Shown piece after piece: positions 1 through 11,710 of a stretch of DNA of 64,000 bases (position 1 is its first letter; each line of letters opens with the position of its first letter). Source of the DNA: Cordylochernes scorpioides (lineage: Eukaryota > Arthropoda > Arachnida > Pseudoscorpiones > Chernetidae); assembly GCA_030710605.1 (NCBI GenBank), contig CP092863.1:110102881-110166880 (forward strand). The letters are read 5' to 3'. The translations under genes and the position numbers were made by a program. Under the pieces are notes generated by a model that ran no database searches, had not been told where the DNA came from, and saw only the letters and a program-made list of their open reading frames with translations.

Positions 1-403
1 AACAAACTGAAATAGCATAAGTAAATACCATTAAGTTAATTATATGCAATAAAATAGAGAAAATATTAAACAAAAGATATAAAAAAATCACAATACCAGA
101 AACTCAAATATATCAAACGAACAAACCATCTCTTCCAATCCCATCGACGCCATTTTGTTTATTCGACCTCAATGATGGATGTTATTTTTCTCGCAGACGA
201 GAACGTAAGGTCAAAGGTTATCGGCAGCAGAAGTTATGACCTGCTTTCAACTCGGTTGATGTCTTCTGATGCGATTGTTCTATCGGCTGACTCCATTTTT
301 TTTTTCTATTCTTTAACCGCAAGCGCGCGTGCCGCTGTGATATTTTTATAGGCTCAATAAAAATCGTATTGAGATGCGCTTATTATCGACTGCTATAAAT
401 ATA
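1..403. other. Intergenic, nothing recognised
   Basis: AT-rich DNA with a slightly GC-richer patch around 125-330. I see no convincing reading frame, repeat unit or RNA structure. Confidence 0.5.
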
Positions 404-537
404 AAATGGGGAGGGTTATTTTTAGCTTTAGAATTTATTGGTGAATAATTTTATCTCAATTAATAACACTGTTTTATATTTAGATTATCTTTTGCTATAT
501 ATTTGCATATATTATTGTTCGTAAGGCATTTATTTCG
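404..537 (+). repeat. Left arm of a 134-bp inverted repeat
   Basis: This stretch is the reverse complement of 1801-1934, with about seven mismatches over 134 bases. The arms are about 1.26 kb apart. No transposase lies between them, so this is either a non-autonomous foldback or two opposite copies of one repeat. Confidence 0.85.
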
Positions 538-698
538 TTAAATAAAAGAAAGAAGTCGTCTGAAAGAAAATAATAAATGATGATGATATTTTTACCTTTT
601 TTAAAACTATTATAAAGGAAAAATAATCTATATTATGACAATTATTACATCTTTCTTTCTTATAGCATTGAATAACTAGTAATTGAATCAATTACTAC

Positions 699-892
699 TC
701 CCATCCCTGGACACTTAATTTTTCCGTTTATCATTACTCTTCACAATTCATCCTTTCATACCTCATCCTTAAGGTTAGAAATAATCGTTATTTCTCCTTG
801 AAATAAATTTCGATTTTTCGTTCAAAAGAAACACATGCGGGATAATTTTCAAATGTCGTTCTACAATCATAGGCCGCATTATATTGTATTAT
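699..892 (+). repeat. SINE family A, head-truncated copy
   Basis: It begins in the last bases of the tRNA-like head (CCATCCCTGGACAC) and continues through the family A body: the TTTTCCGTT block, a CATTACTCTTC block, AAGAAAC and a terminal GGCCGC block. Better copies are at 27745-28055 and 49130-49670. Confidence 0.75.
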
Positions 893-1008
893 AAATTACT
901 GTTACTGTTATGTTATAGTAAAGTCTTAGTTATTTATTTCTGTGATATAGTATTCCCTAGGATATGTTTGTTTTAGACAATTGAAGTAAAAATTAAGCAC
1001 TAGAAATA

Positions 1009-1040
1009 TACACTCATGCACAAAACTTAAGGAAGTTTCA
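1009..1040 (+). repeat. Terminus of 76-bp-unit element (family B)
   Basis: A single copy of the CACTCATG...AAACTTAAGGAAG terminus, with one change (GCACAAAAC for GGACAAAAC). There is no array beside it, so it is a decayed or solo end. Confidence 0.6.
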
Positions 1041-1139
1041 TATTTTAAACACACACCTTATTTGTTTATATAACGGCGGATTTATCATATATGCAAATTT
1101 GAAAGTTCGCCTTTAAAATATATATATATATATGAAAAA

Positions 1140-1422
1140 ATAGTACAAATGTGATATTGTACTGGGACAATAACCCGTTTCATGATTTTTCAAAATGCCT
1201 TAATGACCAATTTTTTGGTCGTTGAGGTACAGCTTGCACCACGCTGATGAGGGCCAACAGCCCGAAACGCGTCCGTGGTTAGCTTTTCTTGATTAATCAA
1301 GAATGGATATTTGGCCAATTCTGGAATAATTAGAAATCAACAAGAATAGTTGATATTTATTCCGATAGATGGCGCAAGCCATCAGCAACTTTCAGTTGCA
1401 CGATAAGGAGATGCCCTTTTTC

Positions 1423-1425
<3 letters not shown>
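1140..1425 (+). repeat. Family D retroposon with hammerhead ribozyme
   Basis: Short non-coding element. It runs through a GTTGAGGTACAGCTTGCACC block and a hammerhead at 1238-1279. It then has TTAGCTTTTCTTGATTAATC, a TTGATATTTATTCCGATAG block, ATGGCGCAAGCCATCAGC and a GTTGCACGAT end, before an AT microsatellite. Related copies lie at 2008-2058, 12918-12990, 15528-16190, 17852-18050, 21725-21925 and 42903-42975. No open frame is present, so it is non-autonomous. Hammerheads of this shape are known from Penelope-like elements and retrozymes; which of these it belongs to is inference. The first 30 bases match the reverse complement of the family's distal end, so this copy may join two inverted pieces. 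Confidence 0.75.
1238..1279 (+). ncRNA. Type I hammerhead ribozyme
   Basis: Self-cleaving RNA motif read directly from the sequence. Stem I is ACCACG (1238-1243) with CGTGGT (1274-1279), six perfect pairs. The core is CTGATGA (1244-1250). Stem II is GGGC (1251-1254) with GCCC (1260-1263) around the loop CAACA. GAAA follows (1264-1267). Stem III is the palindromic ACGCGT (1267-1272), only about two pairs as a monomer but able to form six as a dimer. The cleavage triplet is GTC (1271-1273), with cleavage predicted after C1273. All core positions of the known hammerhead consensus are intact. Such a short stem III is typical of Penelope-like and retrozyme hammerheads, which work best as dimers. 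Confidence 0.85.
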
Positions 1426-1453
<28 letters not shown>

Positions 1454-1740
1454 TCTTTTTCATATTTATATTAAAATCAAAAAAAGGCATATCCTGACCA
1501 AGTTCACATCAAATTTTTAGTTTAGTTTTAGTTTATGAAAGCTAAAGATTTTTATAATTCTGTTAATAAGATAAAATCCTTAGAGAAAAATCCCTATTTG
1601 CAGAGGTCGGGGATTTATAAAATATGATTAATAATCCATTATAGCCTTTCATAGCCTTTTTTTTTTCAACAGTTTGGTGACTCGATATGTCATTCTTTTG
1701 AAGAAAATCTGAAACTATGATGTTTACATTTTGTCAATTT

Positions 1741-1995
1741 ACATTATAGGATTTAGAAAATAGAGCAATCCATAAATAGATCTTTAATTTAAACGAAATA
1801 CGAAATAAATGCCTTACGAACAATAATATATGCAAATATATAGCAAAAGATAATCTAAATATAAAACAGTGTTGTTAATTGAGAGAAAATTATTCCCCAA
1901 TAAAATTGAAAGCTAAAAATAGCCCTCCCCATTTATTTACCAATATTTCAGTTGGCTGAATGCCAACCTTTTTCAAGGTATTATAACATATAGGA
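1741..1995 (+). repeat. Family G repeat interrupted by inverted-repeat arm
   Basis: The outer pieces (AGAGCAATCCATAAATAGAT, then CAATATTTCAGTTGGCTG and GCCAACCTTTTTC) match the family G foldback at 29395-29645 and the flank of the Tigger insertion at 36250-36320. The 134-bp arm at 1801-1934 sits between them. Confidence 0.55.
1801..1934 (-). repeat. Right arm of a 134-bp inverted repeat
   Basis: Partner of 404-537; see that entry. It appears inserted into a family G repeat. Confidence 0.85.
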
Positions 1996-2007
1996 TTAAG
2001 ACCGTGA

Positions 2008-2058
2008 AACTAAACGATCCCGATGGCTTACGCCATCTGTCGGAATAAATATCAACTA
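2008..2058 (-). repeat. Family D fragment
   Basis: Matches the conserved ATGGCGCAAGCCATC and TTCCGATAGATGG part of family D in reverse orientation. It ends about 20 bases before the 10.8-kb mariner-type insertion. The right flank of that insertion (12918-12990) is also family D, so the element probably landed in or beside a D copy. Confidence 0.55.
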
Positions 2059-2078
2059 AAGGTTAATTTAAAAATATA

Positions 2079-2476
2079 CAGGGTGATCCAAAAGTCCCGC
2101 ACAACTTTAAAAATTAATAACTCCGCGAATATTTGCGCTAGAGCAATGCGGTAAACACCATTGTGTTCAGGATGCAATGGGATTTTTTATGGCAAATAAT
2201 GAAAAATCGAAATTGATTTTAGTTACAATTTTATTCGCCAGATGGCGCTCTACCAGAATCAGAGATTCAGCGGCCAAATTGTTTGATAAATTGAAAAATA
2301 TAACTGATCGACACGTATTTTTCCTTTTTGAATACCAGGAAAGAACCCTAATAATTTCAAATAACAAATTAATAAAACACCACTTCGCCAAAAGTATGAA
2401 GAATTGGTTAACGATTTTCAAATACAATCAGAGATATGTAAAATAGGTAAATGCAAATTTAAACGTGTAGCAAAAA
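2079..2476 (+). repeat. Left terminal inverted repeat (about 398 bp)
   Basis: Reads as the reverse complement of 12449-12850 with scattered mismatches and small gaps. It carries an 89-codon open frame (2177-2446) that the right arm also has with few changes. The frame has no family signature and lies wholly inside the repeat, so I regard it as fortuitous. Confidence 0.85.
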
Positions 2477-2624
2477 GAAATTTGATATTTTAGATACGGT
2501 TTGTTCCCGAAGATAATAAATTTTTAATATTTTTAATTCAACTCTCACTCAGTATCGATTATATTTATTTTAATTCATTTGAAAAATATGTATCTATCTC
2601 TGATAATTTATTTTACTCTGGAAT

Positions 2625-3453
2625 GCCGTTGTTGTTGTTGTCGTGTCCAATAAAGAGCCTTAGATGTATCCATGCATCTCCATCACAGTAGTAGCAATAT
2701 CCACTATCTTGGGTGTGTAAAGCTGCTGCTCTGGGTCTAAGTCAATTTTCTGCAAGGCTGCGGCCATTGCTGGACATGAGAATATGTGGGTAGGTGTTAG
2801 ATCCACACCAGGACAGTTGTTGCATGTCCTATAGGTTCTTGTGCCATCTGAATGTATTGTCATTCCTTTATAGTGTTTTGTTCTAAGTCTTGTTATAGTT
2901 TTTATCATTTTTCTCTCAGAGTTTATTTCGCATTTTGATCTTTTCTAATTTTTTTGTTTAATTATCTTGTATTTTGACAAAGAATCAGTGTCAAATAATG
3001 ACATTTGTTCTTTCCTTTGGCTCAACTTTCTGGCTTTCTTTGCCAATTCAAATGCCATTTCATTACCCCCGATCCCAGCATGGGCAGGGATCCAATGTAG
3101 AATGCAGTTATTCTCCAATGGTTCCAGTTGGGTAAGTAACGAGTGTATTTTCTGTGTGATTTTAGTATTGCCCTTCTGAATTGCTTCTAGAGCGGATATG
3201 GAGTCGCTGTATATTTAAAAATTCCTTCTGCTTGATGCAGGGATGGATGGTTAAGGCATACATCAAGGGCTTTCCAGATAGCTGTCAGTTCACAAGTGAA
3301 GTTTGACGAAATCTGTCCTGCTCCTTCTTTGATTTTGATGTTTGTTCCATCTTGCAGTATTATGTTAATTCCGGCCCCTCCATTACTCAGGGTAAGGTCT
3401 GAAGATCCATCTGTATATGCTGTTAAAGGGGGTGGCCTAGCATTTTTAATCAA
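2625..3453 (-). pseudogene. 5'-truncated jockey-like LINE: RNase H and 3' end
   Basis: Reading on the minus strand from 3453, an RNase H domain begins with YTDGSSD (first catalytic Asp). It continues with FTCELTAIWKAL (catalytic Glu), IYSDSISALEAI (second Asp) and HWIPAHAGIGGNEMAFELA (His region). After one or more frame breaks comes a C-terminal Cys/His segment, TCNNCPGVDLTPTHIFSCP, as in jockey-clade ORF2 C-termini. The 3' end is GGCTCTTTATTGGACACGAC followed by an (ACA)n tail near 2625-2645. The reverse transcriptase part is missing, as expected for a 5'-truncated LINE. A second copy of the same 3' end is at 61890-61960. Confidence 0.8.
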
Positions 3454-3465
3454 GAATTTGTACTA

Positions 3466-6400
3466 TGAGGACATAGCCATTAATATTCCAAACATTAGAC
3501 CTCGAAGCCCAAGGTATCAAAGTCTACCTCAATCAAAGCAAAGCCATCAACATATACAATATGTATAACCCTCTAAACAATACATTTATTGACGATGGAA
3601 CAATGGCTCAATTTCTTACAGACAACACTATTATTGTAGGTGACCTTAATGCCAAACATCAACTATGAGGATGTTCTACGCCAAACCCAAGAGGCAAAAT
3701 ACTATCAAACATATTTGACGACAATGCCTTCATTTGCTTAAATGATGGGAATCCTACCCATCATTCCTACAAGCTATAATACTGCACAAGCCCTTGATAT
3801 AAGTTTTTACTATCCTGACATTTTCCACAAATGCAAATAGCAAATATTAAAAAGTTTTGGAAGTGATCATTTGCCTAATTTGATAGGAATTAGCACCAAG
3901 ACCAAAATTAGCTCAATTAAGAAAATTTCTGGAACTTCAAAAAGGCTAATATGATATCTTTCGAAAACACCATTATTGAAGCAGCCAAAGTTGCAATACC
4001 AAGAGGTATAATATTGAGAAATAATTTCCAAATTATACACACCAGGCAAAAAATATTCAAACACTTATAACTAAAAAAATGAACTACAAAAAAGTGCACC
4101 CAAAACCAAACAAATTGTAGAACTGAACTGAACATTGTGATTGCAAAAATAAAAAGATTATACGTAAATGTGAAAAGGGAAAAAATGGAAACAAACCTGT
4201 GAAAACCTGAACCCAAGAAACCCAAATACAAAACTTTGGAATTTGGCAAAACAAATTGACAGAGTCCTGCCACAAACTGAAAACACAAATATGATTAAGA
4301 ATACAGATGGTACACCAGCAACTAATGACAAAATTGCTGCCAATCTTTTAGGTAATTCATATCAAATAAGTAGTAAAATCAAGGTTGAAAAAAGGCCCGA
4401 AAGATTATTCATGACTGTAAAAATGTCACCAGCACTCAATATTTTCCATGGAAAAAATCAATATGAAAGAGCTAGCTTATGCATTAGAAAACACTGACTT
4501 AAACAAGACTCCTGGGCCAGATGGAATCCATGGCCGAATGATATCAAACTTGGGCAAAATTGGCAAAGAAAGACTTCTTAATATTTTCAATAACTCCTGG
4601 AAAACTGGAAAATTGCCTCAAGACTGTAAAAATGCAACAATAATTCCCATTAAAAACTTGACAAATCTGCTGATGACCCAAAAAACTATCGACCTATCTC
4701 CCTCACAAATATTTGCTGCAAATTAATGGAAAAAATTATACTCAGACGACTCACCTACCACCCCGACACAAGAAATCTCTTACCAGAAGAACAATATGGA
4801 TTTAGGAAAGGACATGGGACAATAGACCAACTCTTATTTTTCACACAAAAGGTAAAAAAAGATGCACAAAATAAAAAACCAACTAACCACATCATAGCTG
4901 CTTTTTAGACCTTACACAAACTTTTGATAAGGTATGGAAAAACAAGTTAATTACAAAATTATACAAACATTTAAAAATTGATGGAAAAGCTATAACTTTG
5001 ATAAATGATTCCCTTAAAAATATATACATCAGGGTCAAATATAATGTCACTCTATCTAAAACCTTCAAATTGTACCAAGGATTACCACAAGGATCAGTCC
5101 TTAGCCCAACTCTCTTCACCCTATTTATTGCAGGCATAGAAGAAAAAAATTCACATAAAACCAATATTGGACTTTTCGCTGATGACATTATTCTATGGAG
5201 CAGCAACACTAACTGGAAAAAAGCTGAAAGAGATTTGAACAAGACTCTTTCCCACCTAGAAAAATTTGCTAATAAACATAAATTAGAATTTAACCCCCAA
5301 AAATCGGAGACCTGACTTTTTACTACCGATAAGAAACTATACAAAATAAGACCAAATATTATTCTGAAAGAACAACAATTGCAATATATTTAACATCCTA
5401 AATATCTCGGCTACACCCTGGATCCAGAAATTTACTCCAGTAAACATATTGAAGGAGTTGTTAGAAAAGGAAGAGACCGACTATAAATCTTGAAATATAT
5501 TTCAGGAAGAATGGGGAGCTGAAGCAACAACACTAAAATTAACTTACACATCTCTAATGAGACCTATCTTGGAATATGGATATCAAATCTATGGTACAGC
5601 ATCTGAAACAAATCTAAAATCACTGGAAAGGATACAACAAAATGCAACTAGAATTATTACAGGTCTTCGAAATACCTGCCCTGATAATATTGTACTTTAC
5701 GAGGCAGACATTATGCCCTTAAAGGATAGAAGAAGCTACAATCTGCCAAAATATATAAACAAAATCAAGAGTTATGAAAACAAACACAGAACTTTCAATT
5801 ACATACTTAATTGGGAACCCAATATAAGACTAAAAAAATGGCCCTCTCCACCTGGCCAAAAGAAATGGATTTTTAAAATATAAAGTGGAAAAATATTATT
5901 TAGCTGAAAAATATCTCCATGCGAACCACTAACAAAATGTTATTTTTAATGCCACTTCAAATGAACCCACCAACAAACAATACCAAAATCCAGAATACTT
6001 AAAACAATTATCATTAGAAATAATAAATATAAAATTCCTGATAATGCAATAACTATCTATACCGATGGTAGCAGAGACGAGTTGGGACACACTGGCAGTG
6101 GCTCTCTCATCAAAACCACAAATGGCATTGAGAAAATAAACAGAAGAAACCCAGATTTTTGCTCAGTCTTCAGATCAGAACTTATAGCCATCTATGAAGT
6201 CTTAAAATCCATCAGAAACACTAAACATCACGATATATGGATTCTTACTGATAGTAGAAGTGCCATACAACACTTGAGTCACACAGGGGAACTTAGAGAC
6301 AAAGTAAGCAGGAACATAATTGGTTATCTCCAAAAACTCTCAATACCTCAAAAATTCACCTTCAATGGATACCCTTACATGTTAGCATTGAAGGCAATGA

Positions 6401-6560
6401 AGCTGCTGGTGCGCTAGCGAAAAAAGGCACAAAAGAACCCTTGCTACAGAAATATAAACTTAATTTTAAAGAAATAGAAACAGTAGCCAAAATAAACAAT
6501 AACTGGAGGATCCCACCTAAGCACAGTTGGTACACCCTAGAAGCAGATGGCCACCCAGAC
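3466..6560 (+). pseudogene. Decayed jockey-like LINE ORF2 (EN-RT-RNase H)
   Basis: Plus-strand remnant with many stops and frameshifts. The endonuclease part is seen at 3490-3870 (IIVGDLNAKH, then FGSDHLP). Reverse transcriptase runs from about 4490: KTPGPDGIHGRMISNLG, EEQYGFRKGHGTIDQLLFF, LPQGSVLSPTLFTLFIAG and FADDIILW, where FADD holds the catalytic aspartates near 5176-5190. The thumb-like PILEYGYQIYG segment is at 5560-5640. RNase H follows: IYTDGSRDE (about 6055), RSELIAIYEVL and ILTDSRSAIQHL (about 6240). The start of the element is absent. It is inserted back to back with the minus-strand LINE at 2625-3453. Confidence 0.8.
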
Positions 6561-8712
6561 CTTTCGGTCCACAAGCCGGCATGCGAAGCATGCCCTTCGC
6601 TGCTATTCTGTTCAACTCATAAGCCAAGTAACGGTATCCAAGCTAGTGCTTGGACATTGTACCTGGAAACACCACCTCCCAGACAACGTGTCTGGAAGGA
6701 TTTCTATACCGGTGGCCTTTAATCACAGCAAAATAGGAAAATAGCTACTGTGTCCAGCAGGGACCGCGGGGAGGCAACCCCCGGTCGACTCTGTTCACTC
6801 ACAGCTGAGGAAAAGCTCAGCTGCCACGTCGTGGGCTTTCTCAAGAAGCTTGCTGTGATTTCTCAGCAGCTTACTCTCGATCACGCCCCTCGCCCTCCTT
6901 CTCTCTTCCTGCACACCCACTACCCTTGGACAATCCAAGACGTAGTGGCGTGCATTCACATCCCTTTCTCCATAGACGCAATCCGGGTTTCTCTTAATTT
7001 TAAATCTGTGGAAAGACTTGGGGAAGGGCCCATGTCCCGAACTACCCTAATGAGTTTGTGGGACATTACCTTACAGAGGTACTTGGGTGTTGTTACCCCA
7101 TTGAATACCTCTCTCTCCTTCACACTGTTCCTCCATCTGTCCAACCATAAGTCCTGAACGTGCCCCCTGATCCTCCTATACGTAAACTTCTTTCTTGGTC
7201 ACTGGGGTCCTCAGTGATCTACCTCTAAAGCATCCTGCCTTAGCGATCCTGTCTGCGAACTCATTACCTTCGAAGAGGCTGTGTCTCCTAAACCAAGGGA
7301 GCTCCGGAGCCCGCGTCATCATCTCCAGCTCCTGGATTATTTGATGCGCGAGTTGCCCTTTCTCCAGATTGATGGCGACGAGGGCCGACATACAATCTGA
7401 ATAGAGGCGGTCCGGGCTGAAGTTCTTCTCGGCACACACTCTGAGGGCTACCCTGATCGCAACCAGCTCGGCTGAAAAGACCAATTCGTCCACTCTGAGT
7501 GTTAAACTTTCTTGGAAGATCAGCTCTCCATTAGTGAATATCACTACCCCAGCTCCAGTATTGGTTCCAGACTTACTACCATCAGTGAAATCTTCCGTGC
7601 CAATCCCTGTCGGCCCTCCAGGACTCCAATTTCACTTTGGCAACCACTGCTGAGGCTTCCTTGGGTCCCCTCTTCGATTCCAGGGCCCCGCTTTAAGTCC
7701 CAGGGCATCTTCGCTGTTCACCCAGATCTTCTGTCTGTGGTATCATCCTCTAGTTTCAATCCCAGGGGAATAAGCCCAGCGAGGACCAAAAAGGCCTCAC
7801 TGCTGGTAGTGCGATATCCTCCTGTGATTCTGAGTGCCGCTGTCCTCTGCACTCTCTCTAGGGTTGTTGCCACCTTCTGATCCCTGTTTCGGCGCCACCA
7901 AGCCCCGGAAGCATATAGCAAGATTGGCTCGACACAGGAGAGGCAGAGGTTCCTAAAAATAGTAGCTCAACGGTGTTTGCCAGGATATTCCACAGAATAG
8001 GTCCGCAGCAGGAGCCCTGGGGGCAACCCCTAGCACAGTGTCTTTCCAACTTCCGCCCACCAAAACTGAGGCTAATCCGTCTATCCCTCAGGAAGTCACG
8101 AAACCGAGCTGCACAAATTATCTGGACAACCCATGTCCATCAAATTACTTATCAGCTTGTTCCAGTTCATGGAGTTGAACGCGCCATCAATGTCCAGGGC
8201 CACGAGAAGAACCCAGCACCCTTATTCAACCCCATCTCAACCCCCTCTAACACCTCGTTCAGAGCTGTGATTGTGGATTTGCCTTCCCTAAAACCATGTT
8301 GGAAAGAGGAAAGGAACTCATTACTCTCTAGCCAGTGCTTCAGTCGCTGAGCTAGTAGGCTATCCAGGGCCATACCTAGACACACTAGTAAAGAAAGCGG
8401 ACGATAATCCTTATGAGAATTACCCTTTATACCAGACTTTTCGAGAAGCACTACTCGGGCAACCTTCCATGCCTCAGGAAATGTACCAGTGTCCAGGCAC
8501 CTATTGAATAACCTGGAAAGAAGCGATGGGTGCATCCTTACCAGGGCTTTCACGACCGTGTTATCGATCCCTTCGGGAGCAGGAGATTTCCTTTTCCCGA
8601 ACTTGAAAGCCGTCAGTTTCACCTCATTCTCAGAAAAGGGCGGATCCACCAAACCACAAGTGGTCAGAGAGATCTCGTCCTCTGGTTCCTCGTTTTCGAA
8701 GTGCCGATCCAA
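6560..8712 (-). pseudogene. Decayed R1-like LINE (RT and RNase H)
   Basis: GC-richer than its surroundings. From 8712 downward on the minus strand the reading shows GKRKSPAPEGIDN, KDYRPLSLLVCLG, FQHGFREGKSTITALNEV and, near 8030, CPQGSCCGPILWNIL. This last block is the form typical of the R1 group (PQGS.LGPILWN). Then come ASGAWWR and an RNase H-like region with SAELVAIRVALRV, YSDCMSALVAI and EGNEFADRIAKAG. The catalytic YxDD block is lost or shifted. Frames change several times. The stretch 6560-6750 looks like its 3' untranslated tail, but the exact boundary with the neighbouring LINE is uncertain. Confidence 0.75.
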
Positions 8713-8719
8713 GTTGTTT

Positions 8720-10960
8720 TTATTTTGTCTTCTGCTTTCGAGCGAGTAGGTCTAGAACACATTCTCTCTGAATTTTCTCATTGTTGGTGGATGAAACAAC
8801 ACCAGTGATTATTTTGGCCGCTTTTGCTTGAACACTGTCTAGTCTTTCTTTAGTGATTAGCTTGAGGGAGCCCAGACCGGTGTTGCATATTCCATTATCG
8901 GCCTTATTAAGGTGGTATATGTTGTTCTGAGAATTCTGGGTTTTGCCCCCCAATTTGTTCCACATAGTCTTCTCAGAATGTTTAGTTTTCTGATAGCTCT
9001 ATTTGAGGTGCTAATTAAGTGTTCTGAAAATTCCAATTCCTCATCAATAATAATTAAAATAATTTTGTTGACATCTTGTCAATACATACACAGTCTGCAC
9101 TATTAAAAAAAAGATAATATGCATTATATACACTATGTACAATGAATATGGCGCCTCTGCCAGCGCTGCAGAGTTTGGTGGAGAATCGCCAGTGGGTCTC
9201 CAGCGACACCACGCATTTTGCGATCTACGATGAATAGATCGCGTACTTCGCCGCTTAGGAGATGGCGATGGCGTGGTCCTCGAGACCAACTGGAAAGATC
9301 CAGGACTGCAGTATCACACCTAGGTATTATGGATTTCTAATTTTATCAATATTTGTTTGTTTATGCTTATATTGTGGCTATATTTATCCCTTTTTCCCTG
9401 TGAGTGGAGAAGACGCATAGGTTTGGTTTTATTGGGTTTATGGTCATTTGGTGTTCCATTGCCCACTTCTCCAGTCCTCTCATTGATGTGTTCAGTATTT
9501 TTTACGATTTTTCTATGCTGCTACTTGTGTGCCATATGGCTATATCATCTGCATAACAGGCAACCTTTGTGTCTTCAGTGAGGTAAGGATGGATGTCGTT
9601 AATATATAGCAGGAAGAGTAGAGGACTGAGCACAGATCCCTGAGTTACACCAGCCCATGTTCTTCCTTCCTTGGAAAATTCTCCATTGACCCTAACCTTT
9701 AACCTTCTTCCCCTTAAGAAGTCTGCAATCCAGATTAAGGTTTTTCTTCTTACTCCTATATTGTGCAGCTTTTCACGTAATTTCTCCCTCCACACTCGAT
9801 CAAAAGCTGAGGTCATATCAAGGAATATAGCCGTGGTCTTCTTTGGCGGTTTTTCCTGGAAAGAATCTATTATTGATTGACAGAAGTAGAACAGTTGATC
9901 AGTCGTACAGTGCTGGGATCTATAGGCAGTTTGGTAGAAGTTTATTTTATTATTGTTAGTGAGCCAGACTATGAGCCTAGAGTGGATAATTCGTTCTGGT
10001 ATTTTACAAAGTATGCTGGTGAGAGCAATTGGCCGATAGTTCTTGTATTCCTTGGCATCTTTGTTTGGCTTCAGTATTGGCACTATAATTGATATCTTCC
10101 AATTCTTTGATAGGTTACCAGTTTGCCATGAAATGTTCAGTATTCGTAGGAGTTGATTATTAGCTTTGTCTTCAAAGTGTTTAATCATTTGACCAAAGAT
10201 TAGATTATCTCTTGGTGAACTCTTGGATTTTTTTATTGATGAGTTTAGCTCATTCAGTGTGAAGTCTCTCGAGAAAATATCTTGTTGATGGAAGTTCTCT
10301 TGCTTGTGTTTAACTAACTGGTTTATATTATTTTTAGAGTCCCGTCTTCATTCGTATAGTTGAGTATGGAAGTACTTGAAAGATATTCAGCAATTATGTT
10401 AGCTATCTGTTTGTTCTCGTTCTCGCTGTTGTGGTCCTTCCAGTAAGGTATCCACAGGTCTTTACGTCTACCTCTAGGTATCGATGCTTTTGCAGCTTTT
10501 GAAATGTTCGAAGAGAATTTTTCCAAGTTTTTGTCAAGCGTTCTGTAATTCAATTTTTCGTTGTACAGTTCTTCAAGCTTTTCTGTGAATTTTTTTCAAG
10601 TCGGCTTTCCTAAAGTTCCATGTTCTTTTATTCTAATGGACATTCTCAATTTTGAAGTTTAGGGTTGTTAAAATTGGTCTGTGGTCGCTGATTGCACCTC
10701 TCAGGATTTTCCATTGTGTTGTGGGTGCGATGTTGTAATTTATCGCTGTGATGTCTATTGCGGATTCTGTGCCTGTGGGACTTAGATAGATAGCTGTTCT
10801 CTCCGTTATTTAACGGTGTAAGGTCGAGGTCGGTTAGCATGTCCTCAACCTGCTGACTTTTGTTATCCTGGACAGGTGATCCCCAAATTGAACTTTTGGC
10901 GTTAAATTCGCCGAGTATGATTGTGATATCCGAAGACGCTTCACTTAATGCCTCTATTGT
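8720..10960 (-). pseudogene. Decayed jockey-like LINE (EN and RT)
   Basis: Minus-strand order. Endonuclease remnants (ITIILGEFNAKSSIWGSP) are near 10850-10920. A linker with SIPRGRRKDLWIPYW lies near 10440-10490. Reverse transcriptase spans 10188-9502: YKNYRPIALTSILCKIPERI, FLDMTSAFDRVW (catalytic Asp), GVTQGSVLSPLLFLLYIND and CYADDIAIW (catalytic pair). An RT C-terminal piece with CNTGLGSLKLITKERLDSVQ lies at 8965-8720, beyond a foreign GC-rich stretch. Upstream, the sequence runs directly into the mariner transposase remnant at about 10961, which the LINE evidently entered. RNase H is missing, and its 3' side abuts the R1-like element. Confidence 0.8.
9100..9340. other. GC-rich insert within LINE remnant, unrecognised
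   Basis: About 200 bases (GGCGCCTCTGCCAGCGCTGC through GATCCAGGACTGCAG) separate two parts of the same reverse transcriptase. Composition differs from the flanks. It has no coding signature, so it may be a short retroposon or an LTR fragment. Confidence 0.4.
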
Positions 10961-11710
10961 GTGTACCCATACAAAATTCAAAGATTTCACGAGCTGAAAG
11001 TTGGCGATTTTGAGATGCGTCAAGAATTCGCTGCATGGGTTTTCCGGCAAATTGATATTGATGAAAACTGGCTGTCGAATGTTCTGTGGACAGATGATGC
11101 TCACTTTTCTCTAAACGGAGAATTTAACATTCAAAACAGCCGCATTTGGGGCAACAGAAAACCCTAGGATTTTTACAGAAATGCCACTTTACCAGCCTAG
11201 AGTTACAGTTTTGTGTGGGTTCACTTCTTTTATTATTGGGCCATTTTTCTTCGAAAAATCAATGGAAGAACTTTTAAAAACCGTTTTTGTAACTGGTGAA
11301 CGTTATGTTCAACTTTTGAGAGAAAAGGGTATTCCCATATTGCAGGGCAAAAGCACTAAGCGAAATAACATTCATGAAAGATGGAGGACCTCCTCATATC
11401 TCCCTAGGTGCCAAACAAATTGCTGAAAGATACGTTCGGTGAAATTCGTGTGATAAGTCGCCACTTTATATACCAGTGGCCTCCAAGATCACCAGACTTG
11501 ACGCCTTGCGATTTTTGTTTATGGGGGGGTACATTAAATCGTGTGTTTATCGATGCTGGCCTACCACATTGGCCATGTTTAAGGCTTCTATCAGATGGCA
11601 CGTTTTATCAATTTCAACAGATATGTTATTTAATGCTGTCCATTCTGTCATTTATCGTCTGCAAGGCGGTGATTGAGAATGAAGGGTGCCACATTGAGCA
11701 AGGATTGTGA
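10961..11710 (+). pseudogene. Mariner/Tc1-like DDE transposase, C-terminal part, broken
   Basis: Three frames together give the catalytic core of a transposase. VLWTDDAHFSLNGEF (about 11085-11125) holds the first Asp. FMKDGGPPHISLGAKQIAER (11371-11430, different frame) holds the second. WPPRSPDLTPCDFCLWG (about 11478-11530, frame of the first block) holds the last acidic residue. The C-terminus GCHIEQGL ends at about 11710. In-frame stops follow NRKP at 11164 and later. The N-terminal DNA-binding half is absent. The DDE spacing and the PRSPDLTPCDF block fit the Tc1/mariner superfamily. It cuts and pastes the element at TA when intact; this copy is dead. Confidence 0.85.

Noticed and set aside
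2177-2446. 89-codon open frame present at both ends of the 10.8-kb element
   Set aside because: It lies entirely within the terminal inverted repeat, differs by small indels between the arms and has no recognisable domain. Repeat symmetry explains its duplication.
11181-11426. Separate gene at 11181-11426
   Set aside because: It is a frame-shifted piece of the mariner transposase between the first and second catalytic residues.
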